DNA of 64,000 bases from Ciona savignyi (lineage: Eukaryota > Chordata > Ascidiacea > Phlebobranchia > Cionidae). Every line of letters starts with the position of its first letter. Position 1 is the stretch's first letter. Below the pieces are notes generated by a model that was not told where the DNA came from, did not search any database, and saw only the letters and a list, made by a program, of their open reading frames with translations. A program made the position numbers and the translations under genes. The stretch is taken from contig CH003387.1 in the NCBI GenBank assembly GCA_000149265.1, positions 63,712 to 127,711 on the forward strand, given 5' to 3'. Of the stretch, positions 46,471 to 59,899 are shown in pieces.

Positions 46471-46775
46471 ATAGAGGAGGTACTAGGTAATTGTTTTAAC
46501 ACTTATCCGAAGAAATAAAATTATGGTCTGTAGAATACAATCCCTGGAGAAAATAAAGTAAAACAGCTGCTGGTAAACAAAGCTAGCTGATTGTATTGAA
46601 ATTGATTAGGAACTGTCCTCAAGATTTCATACCCGACCATACGTAAAACTAAAAAACTGGAAATCCATAAAAACTAATAAATTTCATCAAATTAGGTTAA
46701 GGGAGCAAGAAGAAGTTGCTTAACACAAAAAGTGGCGGTAAGTAATATTACCCTGAAATTATACGGTATGTTACT

Positions 46776-47510
46776 TACTGGACTACCAAGCGCTTGGAGT
46801 TCAGTGGGACATCATGGCAAAAGATGCGTTTGGATTCAATATGCAAATAAAGAGTAAGCCCTTCACTCGTCGCGGCATGCTCTCAATGGTTAGTCAGATT
46901 TACGATCCGTGAGGATTTATCCACCAACCCTTTATTCTGCCGATGAGAAGGTTGATGCAAGGAGAACCCCGATTGGGACGACCCTCTGCCGTTACATGCG
47001 GTAAAGAGAGAGGTATGGGAATCATGGCTGGAGCATTTGCCATCACTTTAGACCGTTACCGTACCCAGATGTTTTAAGTTGCCCTTTATGAGAAACAAGT
47101 TTCAACGCAGCTGCACTGTTTTGGAGACGCCTGTGAGGATGGATACGGAGCGGTTTGTTACCTGCGATTCATAGATCACTCTGGTTCTGTTTATTGCTCG
47201 TTTGTGACTGGAAAACCACGCGTGACACCACTACTAAAACCAGTGACAATAATACCACGCTTGGAACTCGGGGCAGCCGTTACAGCTGTTCAATTGGGAA
47301 CAATGGTCATTGAACACTTGGACTATGACGTCTCAGTCTCAACAATGTAATGTTTTGGACCAACTCTACTACGGTATTGTATTACATTCTAAGGACAATC
47401 CTGCGGACATTGCGTCACGTGGTGTTTTATGCCTGAACATTTGGACAAAACACAGCTGTCGTTCCGAAGACCGGACTATCTCTGGAAAGAAGAGTATCAC
47501 TGGCCTAAGC
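46776..47510 (+). pseudogene. BEL/Pao retrotransposon pol remnant
   Basis: In order: KPFTRRGMLSMVSQIYDP, a connecting WxxW-type region with indels, LHCFGDACEDGYGAVCYLRF (RNase H start), VTIIPRLELGAAVTAVQ, then in shifted frames SKDNPADIASRG and FRRPDYLWKEEYHWPKQ. These are hallmark blocks of Pao-family pol (thumb/RNase H to the region before integrase). No LTRs were recognised around it. Multiple stops and frameshifts. Confidence 0.85.
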
Positions 47511-48149
47511 AGTCGATCCGTTTTGACATATGTGAGACCGTGTTGGAACTGAAACGGGCTCACACGGTTTGTGCAACCGTCGTTAGTTGCTGCTTTAAGG
47601 AAATCTTCCTACGATATTCCTGTTGGAACAGACTGCAGCGATCTGTTGCTCGGCTCATCAGGTTCAAGCTCTGTGTGATACAGCGATATTATGGTAAGAA
47701 ACGAACTCCAACGCTTCGTTTTAACGCAACTAACTGGTCTGACCGTGGAGGAGTTGGACTTGGCGACTCTGTCAATTGTGCGTCTTGTACAGCTGGAGGG
47801 CTTTCCTGCGTCGACTCAACAATCAGCGCTGCTATATTATTGTTGGTGGGTAATTTGTAAAATTGTTAGCCTGAAATTATAATGTGAATGTACATACATT
47901 GTTATGTTTTAGGCACGCACGTAAGTCAACCTTTTTTAAATCGTTTCATTCTGTATGTGTATGCTGGATTAATTAAACGCATCTGAAAACCCTATACGTA
48001 CGTACGTGTCTTGTTGTTGGAGCTGATCCAATACATGGTCATGAAAAATATGTACCGGTATTTTTTTATGTGTTAAATTAAATACCGGTACCATAAGTTG
48101 ACAAAAAACAACAATTAATTGTTTTAAAAATGTATATTCCACTACAGCT

Positions 48150-49110
48150 GGTTCACAAACTCATGTGATGAAGGACTTACAGTCACATGAACGGTTCCTT
48201 ACACTTTCTGTGGATGAAATGAAAGGTTAATAATAATAACATAGTTATAAATTTGTTCACTCGGAATAACATATATTATATTTTACAGTAAAATCAAGTT
48301 TGTTTGGTTTTTAACAACCAATCATTAGAACGAATGGTGGGATATGTTGATCTCGGAAAACACAGTGGCAATGGGCAACACACGCCCTGCAGTGATATTA
48401 TGTTCAAGGCCATTAATGTGTTTTTTTCCACGCATCAACTGAAATCGTACGAAACGAACATACAAAGCGTTCTCCAATTTGACATGCTTCCACTGCTGAC
48501 GGCATGAGCACTTACAGATCTATGTTTAGTAGCCAAATGAACAACTTACCACAATGTTTCGATCCAATGAGTTGAGATGCTGCAAAAACTACATTTGCTG
48601 AGTGTTGTTCTGTGGGAGCATATTTGCAAGGTACCACAATTGTTTCAATCCAATGAGCTGAGATGCTGCAAACTGAAGTCTTTTTACAAAATGAGCGTGT
48701 GTTATGCTACACAAACACTTTCTCCAACTCAGTTGCCTTAATGATGAGAGCTCGTGAGGGAGATGCAATGTTTGCTCCCTACTGTCCAATCACAGATCCC
48801 CGCTTAAATCAATCGACCTTCCTTGAAGAACTTGAAACCTGGAAACGCAGTGTAAGTGGTGAGTGACACTCAAAAGAAAAAAAGACCTATATGGACCTGT
48901 TATGGCAACAAAGGGCACATACATGGGCTTGTAAGCTTTATTCTTTAAAATAACCCACCAGGGACTTACTTATGTTCTTTCCAGGCGATTAAACCAAGAT
49001 CCTTTAGAAGCCTTCTTTAGTCAAGTCCGATCAAGACAAGTCGAAGAATATGCAGATTTTAATACCAATATGGTGTTTAAAACCATGGCATTAATATTTA
49101 ATAATACAAT
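48150..49110 (+). pseudogene. P-element/THAP9-like transposase remnant
   Basis: Pieces in order: KDLQSHERFLTLSVDEMK (48165-48230), FNNQSLERMVGYVDLGK (48310-48362), CYTNTFSNSVALMMRAREGD..DPRLNQSTF (48700-48830), and RRLNQDPLEAFFSQVRSRQ (48985-49042). The SVDEM, GYVDLG and LNQDPLExFF motifs in this order are typical of P-element-type transposases, the THAP9 family. The THAP DNA-binding domain is not seen. Confidence 0.65.
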
Positions 49111-49419
49111 TTCAGTTACTGTTTCTTATTTTTATGACTTCCGTAAACTTGCATTTGGTTTTTAGCAACAAAAGTAAGCCTAGAAGAAGCTTCAGAGCTT
49201 TTTGATAACATCTAATTTTCAAAAAGTAATGGGCAAAACTTTAATAGTAAAATTTATGTTTGTCCGACACTCCAAGTATACAACAAAAGAAGGGCAAATC
49301 AATAAATTAGTGACTGTTTCAATTATATTAATTGTAAATGCGAAAATTTAATGTTTTCTTGATTTCTATGTTCAAGTGTAAAAATAAGCCAAATGTGAGA
49401 AAAGGCAAACAAAATCATT

Positions 49420-49830
49420 CCGGAATTAAGTGATGATAACTGGGTTCGGGATTTTGCTTTTCTTGTTTGACTTGACAATGCATTTCAATGACTTGAACAC
49501 AAAATTGCAAGGACAGGGCCTGCCAGTTTGTTCATCAACTGTGCATTCACGTGAAAACATTTCGAAGCAAACTTCCTTCAACTGTGGGAAAAACAGCTTA
49601 GAAATTTCCCGACATTGGCTGGCTGTGGCAAATCAAAATGTGCTCATCAGCATCCATGAATGAAGAATTCAACTACAAGGAAATTATGATTTAAAGCGGG
49701 ACATGAAAGATTCATTGCTTGAGTTTTATAAAAGGTTACCCTGAAGAATTCTTCCCAAAGATTTAGGTATACGAGAGGAAACTTAATGTTTTGTTCTCAA
49801 CCATGACGCATCCTTTAAGAAATATTACAA
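49420..49830 (+). pseudogene. Second Charlie-like hAT transposase fragment
   Basis: An open stretch DNWVRDFAFLFDLTMHFNDL and NTKLQGQG is followed by shifted-frame pieces. It overlaps in homology with the end of the 45.6-46.5 kb remnant (AFLTDIIHHL..LN), so it is a separate copy. Confidence 0.65.
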
Positions 49831-50248
49831 TTCTTCCTTAAACGGGGACACAAAACCGACATACTCTTTCTTGTCCAAGCATGGGTTTGTGTTACCACAT
49901 CATAGCTGCACAAAAAGCATTGCGTGATTCAAACGAAGATGATCTCGAAAATTATTCACTTTCAGTAATGCGCCGCCGAGGAAGAGGCAGGGAGAGAAAA
50001 TCGGGGACGAAAAGACCTCGCCCAAAAATATTTGGACCCTGATTACAATGTTTTAATCCAAACCAGATTCGTTGAATCGAATCAATCGACAGCAAACATT
50101 TTCCAAAAACTCCAACACCAATTCAGACAACTGACCTTGACGATTGCGTTATGGAAGTGGAAACCGACACAAAATCATATCACATCCTTGCAGATATATA
50201 AGCAAAACAAGCACGGATCCGCTGTTAGAAATTGGTTATCCGTGGTTA

Positions 50249-53200
50249 CATAGGCGGAGAGTTTGCGAGTGCAAAATTTTATTAATTTTAACACTTAAGT
50301 ATTATTTATTAATTAATGCGTTTGTTTTTACCCGTTTGGAAAAAAATGTCTGAATTATAATAAAATATGTTGCTTTTCCGCTTTCTCTTTTTGTCTTAGT
50401 AATTTGCGTCACAATTATTTACTTGCCCTTAAAGGGTCAACCCTAATCTGCACTCGTCGATAATCCGCCGATCAAAGGAACAAATACCACCGCCTCGAGT
50501 TGCGGCTGCTTACTGTAATCGCAACATTTCAAGAAAAGCGTTTTTAGTCGTCAATGTAATATATATCTCGATCTATTATTTATTAATTTGCTTATATGTT
50601 TTCTTGATAATAAAATAATGTTTAACCAGCATTAAATTGCGTCACAAACGAGATACGTAATAATGGGCGTACATGGTGCAATCGTCTCTACTAGACAGCA
50701 GACCCACATGGCAAAATTTTCTTCCGATAATTTTCTTCATGGCAAAAAAACGATACCGAACTTTTTCTGTACTGTTTGAAGCCAAGATTGGTGAGTCTTT
50801 GATACTTGATTTATTTATAGACTCTCAAATGTTACTGCTTTTGGTTATTTATTTATTTAGTGCAGAAACATACCTACCCATTTATTTAGTGATTAACTGA
50901 AGTTCCAAGACATTACTTTTAGAAAACCTATCAGGAGGTGACACATAAAAGTCGGCAATGATGCAAAGATAACATTTTTCAGGTTTAATATATTTTTAAA
51001 ACACAACAAACAAATGAAATGTTACAGCATAAAAACGCGGCTTGTAAGCTGCAAATATGAACACTTAAGCATTTTCTTTCTTAAATGTGTTTTGTCTGAC
51101 AGCGTTTTTGCCGATAAACTTATTGATAATTTTTTCTTTGTTAAGGGACTGGAATCCTTTTGGAGTGAACATTTTATTTTACTGACGCATGGTTGAACGT
51201 AGATAGGGCTGATGCGACGACAGACCTAAGGTAGAAGGCAGTGTATTGGCGAATCAAAGCAGCGTGATTTTTGGATAAGTCAAAAAACAAGGTATCATTT
51301 TTTTTAAAAGATGTCATCACATACCAAGATAACTAACTGCTGTAGGCTGGCTGCCATGTAATAAATACTCCACAGCTGTTCTATGTGTGGATGGTAAGCG
51401 ACGTTGACTGCGTATTGTAGGTTCCTCTAGCTTTAACTCTATAATAGCCTTATTTATCCATTACAGCCGAAGTGGAAGGCCTTGGCCTTCACTTGAAAAG
51501 AAGCATCTGCTGAGAGCGTGGCTATAAGATCTTCCTTCTATCATGATCTTGGATTTACCAATAGTAACATTACGGCCCTGGACGGCAGGCACAACATGCA
51601 CAGGTTGTACGATTCCATTAAACGGAGCCATAAAATAAGTAGAAAATGCTTCTAGGGAAAACAGATGCGATCGCGCTTGGCCTCTTGTTGCAGTGTCGAG
51701 TGTTCCGTCTTCACACACATCCATCCTGAAGCCAATCGCAAACCCCATCTCGTAGGGAAGAGTGGACGGAGAGACAAATATTCGAATCGGTTGAACTTGT
51801 TTCGTTGCCTAGGCGAAAATTGTTGAAAAGAGATACATACATACATAACCTTTTGGGCGAACTTTTAATGAAATTAACTAACTAACCACTTGGGTTAATT
51901 AATATATGCAGTGCATTTAATGCTTCGTGGCTAGAGTTGAATGACTCCTAGACAAGTAAGTTTAATCGATGTCCTACGAAGTGAATGTATACCGCAGACG
52001 GATTAACCGCAACTTTGTTTGGTTTGTAAAACCACTAATTAATAATACCACCTCCTCGCATATTTGATGCCCCGTCGTAACTTTGGCCCGCCCCTGCACA
52101 TAGAGAGACGCAGCCTTGAATCGTTTGAAAAAGAGAATTCTCCACTTCATACAACCCCAAAAATACTTCTTGTGGCAAATAATCTGAATTTAGATACCTA
52201 ATGCAAATAGACAATTATTGTTCTTTTCGATTTATATCCGAGGTTTCATTCATCTACAATTAAACTAAATATTTTTGCTTTCCGACACAAGTTGGCGTAA
52301 GATCGCATGTGCGCACATTTTAAGAATTTCATCTTGAATGTTGTGATTCATGAATTTATATTTTGTTTCACTATTCATCCATTTTTCTACATGGGAAGCG
52401 TAATTCGACTACAATTACATAGTTTGAAATAAATTGGACTCTCTGCAAAAGTGTGACCCCTGATAGTCATTCCTTGTTTCGCCAAATATATAAGTACAGC
52501 ATCAAATATTCACACGACTAAATTACATTTACCTCCTCAGTGCTCTTTCTTATTTTAGATTCTATGCAATCCTTATGGTGACTACTGGCAGCATGCCTAT
52601 CACACAAGCTTGCTTCTTGCGCCAATCGCAATATTATCCAGCAGACTTTTCCCCTACTTTCCAAAATGGATTTTGCGGCTGGACGCGCGTTGCCAGTTCA
52701 TAGCCCATCTGCAGACCTCGCACCAAGCCTTATCCCGAACATTATCATATTTCAACCAAGGGTGCAATGCTTTCCATGATATTTGAAATTTCCTCCCGGA
52801 CTTAACGATTCGGCCTACATCTCCGCTAACGGAATCGTTTTCTTTTGGTGATTCCAACGAAGCTAAAGGTGCGCTACAAAAGGCGGGAAAGTGACGATTG
52901 TTTTTGCGTTTTGACATTTCTGCTAATTAATTTTATAATGCATTAAAATGAATTTTCATATTAAACAGAAAGAAACAAAAGAGCATTGCTGAAACCGGGC
53001 CTATTGTGTAACGGTCGCCGTAACATAATTAAAGTAATAAGAATACCCACCCACCGCATTAGTGTAGAGACTAACTAAAACCATAAAAGTCGGTTGCTAT
53101 ACAAAAACTTCAGTACCATCCATATAAGCTACGGGGATTTTTCACATAAAAAAGAAAACTAACTAGTGACGTTTTATGGAAAAAAACGTCATCAAGTTGC

Positions 53201-53402
53201 TGTGGTTAAAGTAGTTACTTACCGTTGAAGCTAAGCGCACTTGCTTGCCCGGCGGCTTCAACGGTTATATAACTAAAGTAGGCTAACCTAAAAGACGCCT
53301 AGTTGCCGAACGTATATGAAACAAGCGGAAACGTTTTTTTTAATTATCGAATTTTAGTCTCCAAATTTCCAAGGGTTGCCTGGCAACCCCGTACGTAACT
53401 CG
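50249..53402 (-). mobile_element. Long, decayed autonomous hAT element (3.15 kb)
   Basis: The left end CATAGGCGG plus about 270 bases, and the right ~180 bases (ggttatataactaaag...aagggttgcctggcaacccc), match the two halves of the 908-bp element at 15970-16877. The last nine bases (CCGCCCCTG) are missing. Flanks share tggttac on both sides, so the exact duplication is ambiguous. Transposase pieces lie between on the reverse strand. Confidence 0.75.
51461..52917 (-). pseudogene. TTF-type zinc finger hAT transposase, fragmented
   Basis: On the reverse strand: an 87-codon piece (52917-52654) with RKFQISWKALHPWLKYDN then AWCEVCRWAM, the TTF/ZMYM-type zinc finger seen at the N-terminus of many hAT proteins; then GAGQSYDGASNMRGGG near 52095-52045, the catalytic-core GQSYDGASNM motif; then a 95-codon piece from 51748 (TRGQARSHLFSLEAF, GRNVTIGKSKIMIEG). 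Stops separate the parts, and the C-terminal dimerisation domain is not evident. Confidence 0.75.
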
Positions 53403-53429
53403 TTGGTTACACATCACCAAATTCCCAAG

Positions 53430-53810
53430 CCTCGTTGGGCAAAACATCTATCTTCCTTCAAATATTTGCTGTGTGTCAATTTGTTATTTTCTTTGAAAGT
53501 TACCTACCTGTATTGGTGGTGTTCAAAAGAAGGCAAATCAAAAACAATTTTAACATTGTGCAATTAAATTCATCTGGTTTAAATTATGACCATTTTCTTT
53601 TTCTGATTAACCCCGGTGGACATTGGCTTCTGGCACTGGCAGACAGACATAGAAGAAAAATCTCTCACTCTGCTCGACTCCCTAAAACAAAACGAAATTA
53701 ATCGATCTGACTAAAAAAACATTCTCAAAATCATTAAAGCGAGTTTTACTTAACACCTACGACTGCGGAGTTTATACAATTCTTAACCAACAAAGTAAGT
53801 GAGAATGCCC
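53430..53810 (+). pseudogene. Ulp1/C48-type cysteine protease remnant
   Basis: FLFLINPGGHWLLALADRHR contains the GGHW(L) histidine motif of C48 peptidases. About 130 bases later, in a shifted frame, is YDCGVYTILNQQ, the DCG(V/I) motif around the catalytic cysteine. Upstream sequence at 50030-50240 may be its 5' continuation, separated by the 3.15-kb hAT insertion. C48 domains occur in several transposon types, so the host element is unknown. Confidence 0.55.
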
Positions 53811-55200
53811 AACATTTCCATGCAGGCAGTGGATTGAACAAATGAAAAAGAGCCCATACACTAGAGCACCAAGATTTCGCGAAGTATATTATATATACAG
53901 TTAAAAACCAATTTGAGAGGAAAATTGCAATTGTTCTTCAATAAACAATTTGGAGGAGTGAGTGTGTATTTAATGACATCATACATTTCTCAAATGCCCA
54001 CAATGTACGAAAAAACGAACATTTCGTGTTAAGTGCCGCGCCAATCGTACCACTCCACTCATGCTAGTGACAAAAATATTCGTCGTGGAACCAGAAATCC
54101 ACCAGCCATGTCAATCAATCCAGCAAGTCACTATCTTGGGGACTGACCGGGAGAGAGCTGCTCATAAATTCGGAGTTGCCTACGTTGAGGGATGTTTTGA
54201 GGTAGAGCCCAGTGAGTGATGATATGACCAAAGCTGTTTTGGCACAATATATATATATATACTTTGGCTAACGCTCAGAAGTCAAATGACAGATTAGCCC
54301 TATTGAGGAACTGTTATCCAGCTAGAGGAAACAAGCTAAGGAAAAAGCTTAGTACCAAATAAATACATCATTGCTTGTAAGTGCTCAGTTTGGATGTGAT
54401 CGTGACTGTAGTAAATATACATCTATCTCACTGATTCAGATTTTAAAGACTTTCATTATACATGATCTCAATTTTATCCCTAGCCCAAAAAATGTTTGAT
54501 TCCAAACGTACCCCATAAAATAAGAAATTCAAAAGATATTACGAATATGGGTAGGTATATGTGTATGTATATATGGACAGCATGCAACACCACACAGGGA
54601 GAAATAGCAACAAGCTGTTTGGTTTGACGGTGGTTTGTTTGATAACAACTGGTAGCTCAAGACAAACTTGTCAGTCATTTAGAAGAGGAAGAAATCTTCC
54701 CGTGTTTGTCGGATTTTGCAACGATCAGATAGAGATAGTCAGTCACGCCTTGAGGGAGAGAGAATGCTTCGTAAATCCCGTCTCTTTGCACAAATTGGTC
54801 TTTCATGCTGTGAAATTAGATATTTTGTGCCTTCTCGTTCCCTGTTCTTGCGTTTTACAGGAGCTTAGCGCTTACATTGGCGACGACGTTCTGAAGTTCC
54901 ACGGCTACTTGGTGGCTAGGGAGAGAGAGATCTGCCAATAGTCGGCATCATAGCAAAAAGAAGGATGAAAAATATTATATAGAATATATATCATCCATCA
55001 TCCCCTTTTTGTGCCAATTGCCATCGTCTTTGACGTTCGTCTTTTGACGTTGTATGCGATTTTATCTGCGCAAGATCTCACCGAAGCAAGCATATTTGTA
55101 CAGTATAATGAATGTCCAAGTTTAAGGTTCAACTATAAAATAACGGATGTGTTGATGCAAAAATACTATTATATTATTGTAAAACGGTTTCTACGAAGAA
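53811..55200 (+). other. Unassigned, probably transposon-derived
   Basis: A 126-codon forward frame (54561-54941) and smaller ones have no recognised domain. No splice evidence. Confidence 0.35.
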
Positions 55201-55224
55201 CCTCGAACGAAGTTGCATGGCAGC

Positions 55225-55425
55225 AATAAAAGAAAAAGGATCACTCGATATCTTATTAAACGGTCTAACACAAGTTGTCGAAATTTTTATGGTAGTGCCG
55301 ATTTCAAATGCAGAAGTAGAACGTGTGTGTTTTCTTTTTTCACCGCCATGCTACGAAAAGATCGACGGTCGTCTCTAAATAATGAAACGGAAGAAAGCCT
55401 CGTTTGCGTGGAAACGATTTCGACA
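55225..55425 (+). pseudogene. hAT C-terminal dimerisation domain remnant
   Basis: One frame reads LTQVVEIFMVVPISNAEVER, the PxSNAExER motif that opens the hAT dimerisation domain. After a frameshift near 55345 it continues LRKDRRSSLNNETEESLVCV, the usual K/R..R..L....(E)SL block. The rest of the transposase is unrecognisable. Confidence 0.72.
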
Positions 55426-55759
55426 GTTTTGATCCATCTCGTTACTCTCATGCCATATTCATTGAACTGTTTCTTACAACTTACCCTTCAGGCTATCAGA
55501 ACCAAGCGAAACGTTGCCAAATCTCACAACCTCCAGCACATTCTTCGACACAACCGGGACCGTGCGAAGAGCTGTTTGTTGGTTGCTTTATCTGACGTAT
55601 CAGATGGATACCGACCCGGATTAAAAACAATGCACACCAATCACCCTTATTTTAAACAGTTTTATTTTAAATGCTGTAAATGCGTATTTCCATATATAGA
55701 CGGTTCGTATTCTTGCTGTTCGTTGAATTTTTTATTTCAATGTTAGAGAAGAGAGAAGA

Positions 55760-57772
55760 ATATTGAGGCTGAATGTGGTGAGCCTCATCTTACACAAGTC
55801 CGAGCCACGATAATCCCATGCCTGGCACTCAGTCAGCAGAGGAGGTGAGGAGTAAAAACAGAAGCAAGATGACATGACAATTAGAAGAATACAGACAGGT
55901 GTAAGGTCTCCTCCTCCATCCTGCAGTGGATTGATTGACAATGGCTGAAATGCTGATGATAAGGTGATTTTGTTTTATCACTCTTATGGATGGGGCCTAT
56001 AAAATCAGTGTAATACATGTTGGTAAAGGCGTAAAAAATACTAAGGAATTTCAAGTAAAAATTTTTTTAAATTATAATTTTCCCTAGTAGCACATACATA
56101 CTGACGACTGCTGGCTGCATCATTTATTTCGTTGGCCAATTTTTCAAACTTGTGCACATCCAAAAAAAACTTTATGTATGTCTATTCTTGATAGTAAGTA
56201 AGTAAGTATTACTACTGACATTTGAAATCTGTCCAGTCCCTTGAGATTTGACAATTAAGACTTATTACGAACATAACCAAAACAAATACAGATAAAGGGG
56301 GGAATAAATAACGTATTTTCGAAGTCATATATGTGTTATACAACAACATTGATACCATTATGCCCTTAATTACTTTGTCGAAACCAATCATTTTTTAAAT
56401 GGCGCAAGACAAATAAATAAATAAGCAAATTTGCCAACCTACACCAAGATCGTTAAAGAAACAAAACAATTACGAAAAGTGGAGGAGATTCTGTTGCCAG
56501 TTGATGTTGTCCAACAAGGAGAGATCCATCATCATACACACTGGCGCCGAACGTGGGTATGCAGAGTACGCCAGCCTACCTTGGCATTTTGCCAGGGTAT
56601 ATATATATGTATGCAGCAGCATCACCTGATTTTTACGCGTTTCGATCATTAAATTGTCCCACGTCAATTACTTGCCTGCACTACAATTCAACTAACTGCG
56701 CAACACATAAAAGCGTCGTCGTAATGGGAGGAGAGCAAAGCGTTTTTTTGTGTCTACTACATAGCGCAATATGACCACAAGCGAGTAGTTCTGCTAATTG
56801 CAGTGGTGTACGTGTTTATATATGTAATGCGTGTTTTTCGTGCGTGCTTGCTAGTGTTGCGCTATTTGATTTTCTAATTAAGTTTGCAAACAAATTAAAA
56901 GTGCCTACGCCTGCCCTATGAAATTTGGATGTACCACCACAGTTTTGTGTATACAAGTAACATATGAAATTTGTATTAAAAAAACGAGCATAAAAATCGC
57001 GCATGTTATGCGTAGGATATTGCAAATGTTTTTCGACGAATATCGGATTGATTTATTGGTCGATAACTCTACCGTGCGTGGCCAACCCGCAGCTTTATCG
57101 ACTTCATCTTTGTATACATTTAGGATACAGACATGGTTAAGGCGATCTTGTCTCATGGTCGATCGAAGATAATACGGAGTGTACTACTAAAGGATCTTTC
57201 AGCCTCGCACGTTGTTACTGGCAAAGATAGGTAAACTCGAAGCAAAATATTTCCTTGTGTACTGGACATCTTCAAATCGTCAGCTTTTTGGCCCTCCATA
57301 TATGCGATTAATTGACGTTTTTCAAATTGCAAGTTTCCATTTCCTACTGTTATGATGTCGTTGGCGTAAAACTTTTCTACGCAAGTACATTTGCTACATT
57401 AAAGGCAATGATGGAAAGGTCCTTCTGCGGGGATACCTTTCCAAAATGGACGTTGTTGCCTGGCGTAAACACTTTTGCATGTACTATTCGGTAGTACATG
57501 GGGACGTCAACGTCGTTGCTGGTTTTCCAATGCCATTGTGCGTCTACCACCCATTGATGCCATTGTGCGTCTGAGGAAGGCTCGGCAAGCCGATTCCAAC
57601 TTCAACCGCAACACAGGAGTCCTAAATATACCTTACTTATACTCCTCCGCAGACAAACTACTGGCACTAGACGATAAAATGGAAACCAGACTGCTAAACT
57701 AAGTAGATCCCGAAACTTTCCAACGGTAATTAATGGACGGACCTCAATTGAACTTGAACATGCAACGGGTTA
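55760..57772. other. Unassigned region left of the Harbinger element
   Basis: Several forward frames (56918-57172, 57475-57702) are open but unrecognised. The end of the last one (RKARQADSNFNRNTGVLNIP) resembles retroelement tail composition without a firm match. No gene called. Confidence 0.35.
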
Positions 57773-58520
57773 AAGGCGGATGCACACATGACAAGTTTTG
57801 CGGCTGCGGTCATCTTGTGCGGCTGTGCGACTCCACCATGCACACCACATTTACACCGCTTGGTTTCCAAGGACGCTATTGCAATGCAATGATTGTAACT
57901 AAAATGGCCTTTTCTTTGCAAATCGAGGGTTTAGAGTTTCAGACTAGGCTTATACCTTCCCAAAACTGATTTTCTAGCCAAAAGAAGTCCATTTAAATTT
58001 ATTAGGATTACTAAAATTTCTGCAAAATAATCAAAAAGAGCATTACTGGAAACATCATGAGAATTGACTAAACTGTTAACTGCAAACGTCACCAGCAAGG
58101 GTTTCCCAAAATTTGAATGGCTTTAATGCCCAATTGGGTTGACCTGTTCATTCATATCCGCTTCCCAAGACCTAAAAAGCCAAATTTTTTTTCATCATTG
58201 TCAATAAAAAATAACAACAACCCTACCTACCACAACCAGAAAAGTGAGGAGTTTATTCAATAGAAGATAAAGTAAAAGAAATTTAAAAGAACAAACACAT
58301 GGATTGAAATTATTACTAAAACAATAAGGAAAGTTTGGTTACATGCATGTCATCTTTATTCAATAGTTGTCTGCTGACTAGGTCCTCCACTTTATTTAGT
58401 ACTACACACCTACCTGGTGGACCTGGACAGTAGACACCTACTGAATGAAAAGGACATGCATGTAACAAAACAGAAACAGTGAGAAAAGAACAATATATAC
58501 AATTTAATTAAGTATCGCTA

Positions 58521-59899
58521 TTATGTTGATGGCTCAGTCATGTGAATTTCCACTGAGAAATTGGAAAATAAAATATTGTTTATTTCTCTCATGTACAATT
58601 CAACAACATCAGCTGGTTTTGTTCGGAGTTGAGCAGTCACAAATCGACCGTAGTGGTCCAGCCGGTCTAAATTGGACTCCGTGTGCAGTACAGCTAGCTG
58701 CTCAGTGCTCTTTTTCAAAAAAATTAACATCTCTGTCTGTGGAAAAAAAATGTTTACTTACTCTGCATAAAACATTGACCACAACCCACCAAACTATTAA
58801 CTATTCTCAAATAATTATTGTATATTATTCAATTAAAAATTTGACATATTCTTAAAAGGGTAGAAAATCACTAACAGAACACTATCCTTTTACACAAACC
58901 GCAAACCATTACTTTATGTCCCATGTGCAAAGGGTTCAATCACCTGGACTTTCTGCTTTTCTGTTTTTTTTCTTTTGCAGCTGGGTTCCACTACAATACT
59001 AGTATCAGTAACCGGCATGGAATTTTCGTCCGGTATATCTGATAAATCAGCCGAATCTTCTGAAATTTCACAGAAAGACTAAGTTGAAATCTCTTTGCAG
59101 TTTAAAACAAAACAGTGATATTATTTTACACAAGGTAATATTTAGAACAATATGAATCATGAAAATGGACATGCTTACGAAAAAAATAGATTTCTTGATG
59201 ATGATTAGTTTTTAATTCCATGAGCCTCAGGATAATATAAAATGGTTACTATAAAATGTTAATAATAAAACTGGTAGTAAAAAGAAAAAGCAAGGGAAAT
59301 GCACACAATTGTAAAGAGGTACACTTACCAAGCAAAGAAATTTTTGGTGACGAGGAAACATCTAAATTGTCCACTGTTCTAAAATTGCAAAGGCAACAAA
59401 CATTACTTATATTAACAAATTAACTGCAGTCATATTTTTACCATATTATTGTATAAAAAGTAAAGCTACTTGTCTAAAGGTTACTTGTTTAGAGTTTACA
59501 AACATACCATCTGTGTTTCACATATCCCTCTAAAAAAGACAGCTGTTTGTAATAAGGCCATCTTTCTTGGGGAGAAGCACCTGATCCACTTGGAGTTTCA
59601 CAAATTTTTTTGTGTTTTTTCCCATATGCCGTTCTGAGAGTCCTCCAACGTTTTTGACATTGTTCAACTGACAAAAATACAAGAGTGGCAAACAACAATT
59701 AACTGTACTAAACTAGTGGTATACAAAAATACATCATATTTACTTACCAGTAGAATGCATGTCACACGCTATTTATTATTCGCCAGATGTTGTCCGATTT
59801 AACTCTATTTTTGTGTTCAGGATTACAGGGATTGTAGATTGAGTTGTGTTGGGATATGAGGTCAATAAGTTTTTGGTTAAAGTTTAGTTCCAGATCCAT
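58521..59899 (-). pseudogene. Harbinger accessory MADF-BESS protein, lightly broken
   Basis: Reverse-strand exons: about 59899-59749 (MDLELNFNQKLIDLISQHNS, MADF start), 59667-59508 (VEQCQKRWRTLRTAYGKKHK, MADF end), 59381-59331, 59060-58945 (acidic, then KRKKTEKQK nuclear-type basic tail) and 58736-58521 (LDHYGRFVTAQLRTKPADVV, BESS-like helix). In Harbinger elements such a protein assists transposase nuclear import and binds the termini. A one-base shift near 59772 (IWRII / ACDMHST) and a TGA created at the second junction suggest loss of function. Confidence 0.7.
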
